Part shown: piece after piece, positions 56,804-63,679 of the stretch | Position numbering within the stretch: position 1 is the stretch's first letter | Layout: every line of letters begins with the position of its first letter | IMG/VR virus record: IMGVR_UViG_3300030102_005966 | Span: 1 to 63,679 of that record | Reading direction: 5' to 3' (one strand) | Source: a virus | DNA: 63,679 bases | The notes under the pieces: generated by a model | What the model saw: only the letters and a program-made list of their open reading frames with translations | Database searches by the model: none | Told to the model about the DNA's origin: nothing | Translations under genes and position numbers: made by a program

Positions 56804-58969
56804 ATGCAATACAGATACATTAAAAACCTAAAAGAGAAGAAAGTAAGCGTATTCACCGATCCTTCATCCCTCACACATACTAAACCTACCTTTGCTTCTA
56901 AAGCAGCTTTTAGGGACTGGTGCTCTGATAGCACTACCGATCACGTATTCTATTCGACGGTAGAAGGGGACAACCCTGCTTTGAGGATTTCAAACGACAA
57001 CCCTCCTCATGCTATTTGGGGGATCGTAGGAGACTACGATTCATCCGTAGATTGGGACATTGTTGACAAGATGATAACAGCCCAATGCCGGGGGCATATG
57101 CCTACGTGGAGGGCAAAGACAGAGTCAGGTTACATCCGTCTAGTATGGGAGTTTGAAACTAAGATGCCCATAGACCCTGACCTTTTTATTCCTTTTATGA
57201 AAAGGCTTTCGACGGCACTCAACATGGAGCGGGTATTCGCAGGCTTTGACTCAGCTTCTCTCAGATCAAATCAATACTTTGAACTTGGTGCAGAGTGGGA
57301 ACGTATTGGTGATCCTTTACCGGAATCGTTTTATCGAACTGCCTTGCTTAAGGCAGCAATGGACAAACCGCCCCAAGCAGCAGAGACCTCAATCCCTATT
57401 GATGTAGTAGCCTCCGAAATTGAAAAGAGATTCCCCGGACGGTGGGATGGAGAGTTTACTATAGGGGCTCGCGGTCCTTTGTTTTGGATAGATGATGGAA
57501 TTGATCGTGAAGGGTGTCAGGTAGTTGATGACGGGATTGTTTGTTACAGTGACCGAGCGGGGAAAGGATTTGTAACATGGCGCGAGATACTAGGTAAAAA
57601 GTTTGTTGAGGATTACGAGACTAAAAAACTAGGGGACTTACTTGATCACTACTGGTTCAACGGGAAGAGTTTTTTCAAACTGGTCTACGGGTCAGCAGTA
57701 ACGATTCCTAAGGAGCAACTTATCTTAGAGCTTCGTAGAGCCGGGTATTCACCAAGAGCCAAGAAAGGTCAACCCCTGTCCGAAGTAGAGGCGGCTATAC
57801 TCACTATATCTAATGATAACCGTATAGATGAGATTGCTCCCGTTGTATTCTCAAAGGATCGTATAGTCACATACAACTCACACCGCATACTTAACAACGC
57901 GAATATCTCTCCTGTAGAGCCTGCTGACGATGGTGACCCATCTCTTTGGCCTTTCTTACATGATTGGTTACACCAGCTGTTCGTTAATGACGGGCGTCCA
58001 ACCGTTGAGTATTTCTTCGCATGGATGAAACGATTCTACCACGCGATACTGGAAAAGACAGATGACCAAGGGCAAGCCCTTATCCTTGTTGGACCAACTA
58101 ACAAGGGTAAATCACTTCTATCCAATCGAGTTATCAGTGCGATGGTTGGAGGGTTCGCGGACGCCTCCGACTACTTAAGTGGTCAGACAAACTTTAATAA
58201 AGACCTAGCTGGTAAAGCCGCTTGGGTTATTGACGACACAACCTCAGCCGCTTCTTTTCAAGACCAGCGGAGGGCTAACGAGCTTATAAAAAGGACAGTA
58301 GCAAATCCTCGAATAGAGTATCATGCAAAATACGCGGATGCTGTCTCAGTCCCATGGACAGGGCGCATTATATTTAGTGTCAACGAAGACGCTAACAGCC
58401 TGTCTGTTATACCAAGCTTGGACTCCAGTAACCGCGACAAACTGATGGCTCTGAGGGTTAGTGATAACGCAACAAGTAACTTCCCACCTAACACGGTCGT
58501 CGAACAAATTATTGAAGAGGAGCTACCCCACTTTGGGAGATACCTTTTAGACTGGGGAGTCCCACAAGAAATAGAAGGACTCAACCGCTTTGGCGTTATT
58601 AGTTACATTGATAAAACCATAGCCACTGCTGCTTATGATAACTCAAGCCGAAGCAGTGTAGCTGAGCTTGTTGAGTTCTTTGTCCGCCGTGCCCGTGAAG
58701 GCGGGATGTCAGGGTTGTGGCAGGGCACCCTGACCGACTTTCAAGTTAGCCTCCATGAGTTTAATGCAGGCAATACTGTTGGTATGTCGCGCAACCTTGA
58801 GTTTGTGCGTCGAGGTATGTTAGTTATGGAGGACTCTAGTAGGAACGACAAAACGCTTCGACCTATTAGATCAACAGATACTGGGAGTGGTAAAGTTTGG
58901 GAGATATCCCTTGATACTGCTTATGATATAGCGCAAAGCTTAAAGAGCCCTGAGCCTGTAAGCCCATGA
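56804..58969 (+). CDS. Primase-SF3 helicase
   Basis: A 721-residue protein. The N-terminal half looks like an archaeo-eukaryotic type primase, with GDYDSS near residues 75-80 (metal-binding Asp pair) and a later segment GYIRLVWEFE. The C-terminal half is a superfamily 3 helicase: Walker A GPTNKGKS near 430 and Walker B WVIDD near 475. This pairing is common for phage and plasmid primase-helicases. Directly after polymerase (no gap). Confidence 0.75.
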   Translation: MQYRYIKNLKEKKVSVFTDPSSLTHTKPTFASKAAFRDWCSDSTTDHVFYSTVEGDNPALRISNDNPPHAIWGIVGDYDSSVDWDIVDKMITAQCRGHMPTWRAKTESGYIRLVWEFETKMPIDPDLFIPFMKRLSTALNMERVFAGFDSASLRSNQYFELGAEWERIGDPLPESFYRTALLKAAMDKPPQAAETSIPIDVVASEIEKRFPGRWDGEFTIGARGPLFWIDDGIDREGCQVVDDGIVCYSDRAGKGFVTWREILGKKFVEDYETKKLGDLLDHYWFNGKSFFKLVYGSAVTIPKEQLILELRRAGYSPRAKKGQPLSEVEAAILTISNDNRIDEIAPVVFSKDRIVTYNSHRILNNANISPVEPADDGDPSLWPFLHDWLHQLFVNDGRPTVEYFFAWMKRFYHAILEKTDDQGQALILVGPTNKGKSLLSNRVISAMVGGFADASDYLSGQTNFNKDLAGKAAWVIDDTTSAASFQDQRRANELIKRTVANPRIEYHAKYADAVSVPWTGRIIFSVNEDANSLSVIPSLDSSNRDKLMALRVSDNATSNFPPNTVVEQIIEEELPHFGRYLLDWGVPQEIEGLNRFGVISYIDKTIATAAYDNSSRSSVAELVEFFVRRAREGGMSGLWQGTLTDFQVSLHEFNAGNTVGMSRNLEFVRRGMLVMEDSSRNDKTLRPIRSTDTGSGKVWEISLDTAYDIAQSLKSPEPVSP

Positions 58970-59226
58970 CAAGAGAAGACATAGAGGTATTTATCGAAAA
59001 CATAACCGAGGAAACCATCCTGCTCGCTGATGGTTTAGACGAAGCTTTTCTAGGGGTAGCTACAGAAGAAGATGTCCCACGAGCAGTCTACTCAATAGAG
59101 AGATGCATCAAGGCTTTTACCAAAGAGGGAATGAGCGAAGAGGAGGCAGCAGAATACTTTTGGTTTAATACTGCTGGGGCTTACGTAGGGGAAAAAACCC
59201 CTATTTGGATTAGCACCCCTTTGTAG
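58966..59226 (+). CDS. Unknown small acidic protein
   Basis: An 86-residue acidic helical protein (MTREDIEVFIENITEETILL...). It overlaps the primase-helicase end by 4 bp and the opposing nuclease-like gene by 17 bp. No family recognised. Confidence 0.55.
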   Translation: MTREDIEVFIENITEETILLADGLDEAFLGVATEEDVPRAVYSIERCIKAFTKEGMSEEEAAEYFWFNTAGAYVGEKTPIWISTPL

Positions 59227-59752
59227 ATTTAAAAGACTTAGGCGGGTTTAGCTCACTAATATCTATTTTGAATCCAGCTAGTCTATGTTCATACCCATTT
59301 ATATCAACTTCCCCCTCAGCTATATATTGAGCTTCGTCTAGAAAAGTAGATACAGGAAGCCAGCCAACAATATAAACTCTTTGGAAATCCCTGCGAACAC
59401 GAGTAAACAAAAACACATCGGCTTCGGGAGTCATGTCAACCGCACCGTTTACAAAAGCACTAAAATGAGGAGCAGGAGAACTCCCGCAAACTTTGGATTT
59501 TACTTCAACCTTTTGTTTCCGATAAACAATATCGTAAAAACGGATTGTATCTCCTACGTATTTACTACGGGGAAGATATTTATTAACCGCAATTTCGCCA
59601 AGGCACCCAGCCAGTCGGTTCATGTTAGCCGAAGGGGAGCCGGGGACAATACCTAGCCGACACGCTCGTTCATGAGCTAAGGTAACATCACGACTAGAGG
59701 GAGTGAAGACGACAAAATCTTTGACCGTCTTAAACCTTCGGGCTCTCCTCAT
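59210..59752 (-). CDS. PD-(D/E)XK-like protein
   Basis: A start at 59752 gives about 180 residues (MRRARRFKTVKDFVVFTPSS...). The motif GCLGEIAVNKYLP followed by RFYDIVYRKQKVEVKSK has a Glu, an Asp and Glu-x-Lys in the usual nuclease order. The ATG is 5 bp after the stop of the zincin-like gene. Nuclease activity is inferred from the motif only. Confidence 0.55.
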   Translation of the reverse strand: MRRARRFKTVKDFVVFTPSSRDVTLAHERACRLGIVPGSPSANMNRLAGCLGEIAVNKYLPRSKYVGDTIRFYDIVYRKQKVEVKSKVCGSSPAPHFSAFVNGAVDMTPEADVFLFTRVRRDFQRVYIVGWLPVSTFLDEAQYIAEGEVDINGYEHRLAGFKIDISELNPPKSFKSTKGC

Positions 59753-59757
59753 GTTAA

Positions 59758-60060
59758 CTAAGATTGTATCCTCTTTAAAATAGCATCCCACGCAGGAAAA
59801 AATATTTCTTCCATACATCTAACGATAGGCTCTTGTTCGTATCGTTCAGACCACGCCAACCCGGATAAGAACAAACTAGCCTCCATCATCTCATGTCGGA
59901 GGGTATCAAGAGCTACTTCTTCAGAAAGCCCAGTATTAATTTGTATCTTTTTTTCGTCGTGGAAATACTCCCCGAAAGTGTCGCTATCAGTCCCCTTAAA
60001 CGGTTTGACTACTAAACGGATTCGCCGTCCAGCAATACTCACTGTTTTGGGAAACTTCAT
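59758..60060 (-). CDS. Zincin-like protein
   Basis: A 100-residue protein with LRHEMMEASLF, a HExxx-type zinc-site sequence (His, Glu, then Glu in place of the second His). Small phage proteins with this pattern are often annotated as metallopeptidases of ImmA/IrrE type. The missing second His makes activity uncertain. Confidence 0.5.
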   Translation of the reverse strand: MKFPKTVSIAGRRIRLVVKPFKGTDSDTFGEYFHDEKKIQINTGLSEEVALDTLRHEMMEASLFLSGLAWSERYEQEPIVRCMEEIFFPAWDAILKRIQS

Positions 60061-60066
60061 TTTTCC

Positions 60067-60624
60067 CTACCATCGACTGGCTAAATTAGTGTAAAGGCGA
60101 AGTCCACTTGCTATAGATAAAGCAATACCTTCTTTATGGTTAAGGGCGAGATCCCAGTCGCACCGGTTTGAACCAAAAAAGGGTTCAGCTATAACAGCAG
60201 GGCAGTGAGTTAATCGCAAAAAAGCGGCTCCTCTGCTGCCTTTTCTCCTCCCTTTAATCCCTCGACTAGTAAGCGTAGGAAAGGAATCTTCCATAGAGTC
60301 TCGGAGAGACCGAGCTAATAAACGCCCCTGCTCACTGGTTTCCCAATATAGCCACTCATGCCCCGTTGCAGATGGGGTGGCTGAGTTAAAGTGCAACTCG
60401 ACGGCTATATCAACATTGTCATCCCTAAGCTTTCGAGCAAGCCACTTCATAGAACTCGTGTATCCATTACCGGAGTAAGAATCGTATACGCGAATGGGAA
60501 GCTTAACTTTATCAATTATTCGATCAGCTAGGTCGCAGTTATAGTCATATTCACTAGTATGCCCATTAACTGCAATAGCTCCGCAGTCTCCTTGCCTACT
60601 GTGACCTACGCAAAGAGCAATCAT
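60067..60624 (-). CDS. N-acetylmuramoyl-L-alanine amidase (endolysin)
   Basis: A 185-residue Amidase_3-type enzyme. VGHSRQGD near residue 7 gives the first His, VELHFNSA near 78 the second, and AEPFFGSN near 147 the acidic residue. It would cut the peptide bond to muramic acid in the cell wall. It lies with holins and a lipoprotein. No signal peptide is seen, so it depends on a holin. Confidence 0.85.
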   Translation of the reverse strand: MIALCVGHSRQGDCGAIAVNGHTSEYDYNCDLADRIIDKVKLPIRVYDSYSGNGYTSSMKWLARKLRDDNVDIAVELHFNSATPSATGHEWLYWETSEQGRLLARSLRDSMEDSFPTLTSRGIKGRRKGSRGAAFLRLTHCPAVIAEPFFGSNRCDWDLALNHKEGIALSIASGLRLYTNLASRW

Positions 60625-60860
60625 TTACCTCCCTCCCCGATGACAACGGCACGGCGGTAGCTCCACTCGCTGTGGAACTTCTGACCCCGCCCTAATAGGA
60701 CTCCTTCAGCAAACTGATACTCCACACCCTTTTTCAGGGTAACGTGTGGGGGATCATAGATTGCTGAATTTGTTGCGTTCAAGTCGCTCGCGCTGCGCCA
60801 ATCTTTCGAGACGCAGCTTTGCAGCAGGACTACCGTCAGCAGCAGCCCTATCCATTTCAT
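60621..60860 (-). CDS. Small lipoprotein, o-spanin-like
   Basis: A start at 60860 gives a lipoprotein signal: MKWIGLLLTVVLLQSCVS with a lipobox ending in Cys. The mature part is about 65 residues. It overlaps the 60754-60951 frame by about 107 bp in another frame, as Rz and Rz1 do. Its position next to the amidase suggests outer-membrane disruption. Confidence 0.6.
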   Translation of the reverse strand: MKWIGLLLTVVLLQSCVSKDWRSASDLNATNSAIYDPPHVTLKKGVEYQFAEGVLLGRGQKFHSEWSYRRAVVIGEGGK

Positions 60861-60951
60861 CTTGGATACTATATAAATAGACACGTTGCTTCCAACTGAC
60901 GTATGCAGAATACGCATTACACGCGGCTGCTATCGCCTTGAAAATACTCAC
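60754..60951 (-). CDS. Small helical protein overlapping the lipoprotein gene
   Basis: A 65-residue protein with GTG start at 60951. The N-terminal part (SIFKAIAAACNAYSAYVSWK) is amphipathic or a weak membrane helix; the rest is charged and helical. Overlap with the lipoprotein frame suggests an inner spanin partner, but a clear membrane anchor is not seen. Confidence 0.5.
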   Translation of the reverse strand: MSIFKAIAAACNAYSAYVSWKQRVYLYSIQDEMDRAAADGSPAAKLRLERLAQRERLERNKFSNL

Positions 60952-61112
60952 TTCTTCTTATTCAGCACCGACCACACAAGACCAACGAGGGTCACAATGG
61001 CAGATACACCAGTTGTGATTTGATCGTCGGATGCGATCCCGGCCTGAGTCATGAAGCCTCCCCCGAAGGTGAGGATGTGTCTTACGATTCCTAGTATAGC
61101 GTCTTTACTCAT
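60948..61112 (-). CDS. Holin, Pam3-gp28-like
   Basis: A 54-residue protein (MSKDAILGIVRHILTFGGGF...SDDQITTGVSAIVTLVGLVWS) with two membrane segments separated by a short Asp-rich turn. This matches the Pam3-gp28 type of phage holin. The 3' end overlaps the next gene's GTG. Confidence 0.7.
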   Translation of the reverse strand: MSKDAILGIVRHILTFGGGFMTQAGIASDDQITTGVSAIVTLVGLVWSVLNKKK

Positions 61113-61288
61113 TTTTTATTCTTGTTCTTTAACAGATGATACAGTGAAACCACTGCAACTGCAATTCCTAAAAGACCTCCCAAAATCTGAATAGCCCACT
61201 CCATCTGTTCTTGATACGGAGAGAGAACCGCGAGTGTTGATCCGGCTATTCCGGTGGCTCCTTTAGTGATTATCTCTCCGGTGTTCAT
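61109..61288 (-). CDS. Second small holin-like membrane protein
   Basis: A start at 61288 gives 59 residues: MNTGEIITKGATGIAGSTLA and a second hydrophobic segment near WAIQILGGLLGIAVAVVSLY, then a Lys-rich tail. It has the length and form of a class II holin or antiholin. Overlaps the holin start by 4 bp. Confidence 0.6.
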   Translation of the reverse strand: MNTGEIITKGATGIAGSTLAVLSPYQEQMEWAIQILGGLLGIAVAVVSLYHLLKNKNKK

Positions 61289-61539
61289 TGTAATCCATTC
61301 AGTAGCGTCTCTAGCGGGGAATACACCCAATCGGCAGGTATTTCGTCTACAAGAGACTCTTCCTCTTCTGAAGTTAATAGATGGTAGCGGCTCGATACTT
61401 TAATTATACCCCTGTTAGCTCCGCCCTCTTCAGCATATACAGACCAAACCATAGGCGTTGATAAACCCTCATCGGTAGCCCCTTTTTCAGAACGCTCTAC
61501 GGCTTCTTGGTAGCTGTCAAAAACTAGATATTTTTTCAT
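61285..61539 (-). CDS. Unknown small protein near lysis genes
   Basis: An 84-residue protein (MKKYLVFDSYQEAVERSEKG...). The N-terminal pattern is common in small phage proteins found after tail fibre genes. No role known. Overlaps both neighbours by 1-4 bp. Confidence 0.55.
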   Translation of the reverse strand: MKKYLVFDSYQEAVERSEKGATDEGLSTPMVWSVYAEEGGANRGIIKVSSRYHLLTSEEEESLVDEIPADWVYSPLETLLNGLQ

Positions 61540-62567
61540 TAAAAGTGATTAAATGCGGCGTTTATATTAGCTACAATACCTGAATCATTTGATGACTGAT
61601 TAGAGTCATAAACAATGAATTCTTGAATTGGCCCGTTGTGGGAGTAGTTACCACCAAGACTGTGGTGACCTATACCTTGATTACTAGCCGTCCCTGCAAA
61701 GGAAACACTATTAGAAGAAGAACCGGAGTGAGAGCCAGCAGTTCCGTTATGGCTTATAGTCTGAGAAGACGTAGACGCATTGAAGGAAAAAATTCTTGGA
61801 ATATCAAGGTAGTCAAAAGCGGCAGACGGCCCTCCTCCTCCGAATCCGGGGGGATAATAGCCTGTATCTTCGTGCGGCCCTGTCTTAATAGAACCTAACC
61901 CTAAGTTAGAATAAAATATCTCATCACCACTGCTATATAAAAGATGACCGCAATATTCGGTAGCCCCATCACTTAACCACCATGTGCTACCTATTGGAGC
62001 CGCACCATAAGATAGGGCAAGGTCGACCTTGCTTACCCAAAAAACAGATACGTTTCCTATAGATAGACCTGAGTTACTTACTTGCAGAAAACTGGTGTCA
62101 GCAACGTCCGAATCAGTCACAAACTTTACAGCAGTATTAACTGTCCCGCCCGATCCACTTGTTACTAAGCTCCCTCCGTCATATATTCGGGGTTGCTCGC
62201 CGGGAGTATTAGAAGTCGCGTTAGACCCCTCTCCCGATTGGTCATACCAAGTATCCACATACCCCTCGTTGTTAGAACCCGTAGCCCCTGTTACAAAAGC
62301 ATCTAAAGTATCTCCTGAACCGACTGGATTGTTAGCAGTAGGTGAGTCCCCTGCCACGATTCCATTATCATTAAACGCTATGTCAGCAGTCTCATCATCG
62401 TCATTCCTGACCTTCATGGCATACCCCGTATAATCAGTCCGTAGTTTACGAACCGAATACGCTCTATGAGCATTCGGGTAAGTATCCAACAGCAACGGTG
62501 TGCTGGCGAACAACCCACTCGCTGGGTCAGCGGTTAAACCGCCACCTAATCCAAGTCGGGGAGCCAT
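61539..62567 (-). CDS. Tail fibre-like protein with arabinofuranosidase-like fold
   Basis: A 342-residue protein. The segments AYSVRKLRTDYTGYAMKVR, YVDTWYDQSGEG and QPRIYDGGSLV match the alpha-L-arabinofuranosidase B catalytic-domain pattern often found in phage tail fibre and receptor-binding proteins. The rest is Gly/Ser-rich. It may bind or cut surface sugars of the host. Confidence 0.65.
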   Translation of the reverse strand: MAPRLGLGGGLTADPASGLFASTPLLLDTYPNAHRAYSVRKLRTDYTGYAMKVRNDDDETADIAFNDNGIVAGDSPTANNPVGSGDTLDAFVTGATGSNNEGYVDTWYDQSGEGSNATSNTPGEQPRIYDGGSLVTSGSGGTVNTAVKFVTDSDVADTSFLQVSNSGLSIGNVSVFWVSKVDLALSYGAAPIGSTWWLSDGATEYCGHLLYSSGDEIFYSNLGLGSIKTGPHEDTGYYPPGFGGGGPSAAFDYLDIPRIFSFNASTSSQTISHNGTAGSHSGSSSNSVSFAGTASNQGIGHHSLGGNYSHNGPIQEFIVYDSNQSSNDSGIVANINAAFNHF

Positions 62568-62573
62568 GGTTCT

Positions 62574-62852
62574 TTAGGCGGCGTGGTAGCAGAGGACTGT
62601 TCCACTATCCAAGGTGACTTTGGAAAACTGTCCGTAGATGGTGATTCCCGCAGGAAGAGTAACGCCCCCCTTTAGGGCTTTTGCTCCCACACCAGTATCA
62701 GTAAGTTCATCCCAAGTAGTTCCCGAAGCATCTAAGACGGCATCCTCAATAACGAGAATAGCACATATGTCCTTTTCGATTGACTCAGTTCCACTACGCA
62801 TGGTTGCTCCAGCCTGACCGAAGGATTGTTTTTCAATGTTGTTTGTAGCCAT
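62574..62852 (-). CDS. Unknown small virion protein
   Basis: A 92-residue protein with a beta-rich C-terminal half (GGVTLPAGITIYGQFSKVTL). It sits between the fibre and the connector-like gene. The pattern suits a decoration or tail accessory protein; not certain. Confidence 0.5.
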   Translation of the reverse strand: MATNNIEKQSFGQAGATMRSGTESIEKDICAILVIEDAVLDASGTTWDELTDTGVGAKALKGGVTLPAGITIYGQFSKVTLDSGTVLCYHAA

Positions 62853-62879
62853 AGCTAATTATGTTTGAATATAAAATTG

Positions 62880-63608
62880 TTAATACATGCCCTTGATGGA
62901 GCCACCTGCTCCGTTAGGGGAAACTTGTAATACGGGTTTTGCGCCTCCCCTATAAGAATCGAGGTCAGCGTCTAAGAGTTTTTGGCAAGTCTGCCAGTGG
63001 TATTCAGCCCGTTGTATATCGGCGTTGTCTTCAGACAATTTTCCTAAGAAAGCATGTTTAAGAACCGATGGGTCATTAGGCACGAACACCCTATGCGAAT
63101 CCGCGCTGACATCAACATACTTTCTTTTCATCAAGAAAGTCGCTTTCGTGTCTGAATCTACAGGGGAAATCCTATACTTCCTTCGGGCGGGGTCTATGGC
63201 GGCTCCACTACCATCATTGGCGTAATCATCAAATAAAGTAAACCCATCGTCAATTACTCCCACCATGTGTGACGTATAAGTCGCGGAAGCTGTTGTCGAA
63301 GGTTCTCCAAATCGACGGTAGTCATGCCACATACTATATAAGGGCGTAGGGTCGTCATCCAAAATACACGAAAGTATACTGTCATACCCCACTCCTGTAG
63401 AGGCAACATCTTCAGGTAGTATATACACCCCTTTGTGGACGGGTTGCTCCGCAAGAGTGGTCAACATATCCCGCCAAAAACCCATATTGTAAATACGGGG
63501 CATAATCTCGTTCAAGGCTTTGCGGAACTCCACTGCTCCTGTCTGAAGCGATGCATCCAAATACTTTTGGTATTTGGACTGTAAGTCCTCTGCGGTAACT
63601 GCTGGCAT
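62880..63608 (-). CDS. Neck/tail connector-like protein, allele B
   Basis: A 242-residue complete protein. It contains MPRIYNMGFWRDML, YSMWHDYRRFGEPST and ends GAGGSIKGMY. It is the homologue of the truncated 1-730 frame at about 65% protein identity. The 5' flank (from 63603) and last codons are identical in DNA to the other copy. Its place upstream of the tail fibre and downstream of the virion protein (second copy at 63654-63679) matches one locus read twice. Confidence 0.7.
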   Translation of the reverse strand: MPAVTAEDLQSKYQKYLDASLQTGAVEFRKALNEIMPRIYNMGFWRDMLTTLAEQPVHKGVYILPEDVASTGVGYDSILSCILDDDPTPLYSMWHDYRRFGEPSTTASATYTSHMVGVIDDGFTLFDDYANDGSGAAIDPARRKYRISPVDSDTKATFLMKRKYVDVSADSHRVFVPNDPSVLKHAFLGKLSEDNADIQRAEYHWQTCQKLLDADLDSYRGGAKPVLQVSPNGAGGSIKGMY

Positions 63609-63653
63609 GACTCGTTAAATATAGGGGAAATGGTGGTTATTTCAAGGGGTGGG

Positions 63654-63679
63654 TTACCCGTCAAGTTCACCCTCTATAA
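63654..63679 (-). CDS. Last codons of a second copy of the 776-1936 gene (partial)
   Basis: These bases equal 776-801 exactly, including the stop codon, and stop at the window edge. They show that the genome continues from here into the sequence at the window start. Confidence 0.7.

Noticed and set aside
1-63679. Integrase, transposase or attachment sites
   Set aside because: None was seen on either strand by motif reading; weak homologues cannot be excluded.

Overview
The window is a nearly complete genome of a tailed double-stranded DNA phage, most likely a podovirus of an aquatic bacterium. It is probably known only from assembly; the host cannot be read from the sequence. The evidence is a terminase large subunit, portal, scaffold-like protein, major capsid protein, family A DNA polymerase, primase-helicase, lysis genes and a 5938-residue virion-type polyvalent protein. 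No integrase, repressor, tRNA gene or CRISPR array was seen.

Layout. (1) 1-13229, minus strand: neck or tail protein, unknown virion proteins, major capsid protein with a repeat-bearing leader, small basic proteins, scaffold, portal and two small accessory genes. (2) 13230-27846, plus strand: an accessory region of about 30 small genes around an AAA+ ATPase, a gene of unknown function and a metallopeptidase-like/VWA gene. (3) 27912-49925, minus strand: the giant polyvalent protein, two companion virion proteins and the terminase large subunit. (4) 49968-59226, plus strand: small terminase, RuvC-like resolvase, SNF2-like helicase, RecB/Cas4-like nuclease, a possible ssDNA-binding protein, DNA polymerase and primase-helicase. 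(5) 59210-63608, minus strand: nuclease-like and zincin-like proteins, amidase, lipoprotein, holins, tail fibre and neck protein.

The most striking signal lies in region 2. From about 13.3 to 22.7 kb, and thinning to about 25 kb, the DNA is packed with short inverted repeats (stems of 6-16 bp, loops of 2-7 nt). They occur in non-coding DNA and inside reading frames, where codon choice seems bent to complete the stems. The stems differ in sequence, so this is not a dispersed palindromic element. Many genes here also share a two-hairpin leader with compensatory base changes just before an AGAAAGGA ribosome-binding site. The structural and replication regions do not look like this by eye. I know of no described phage system with this property.

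The two window ends carry diverged versions of one gene (62880-63608 and 1-730) with identical flanks of 77 and 55 bp. The simplest reading is a circular or circularly permuted genome of about 62.88 kb whose assembly passed twice through a strain-variable locus.
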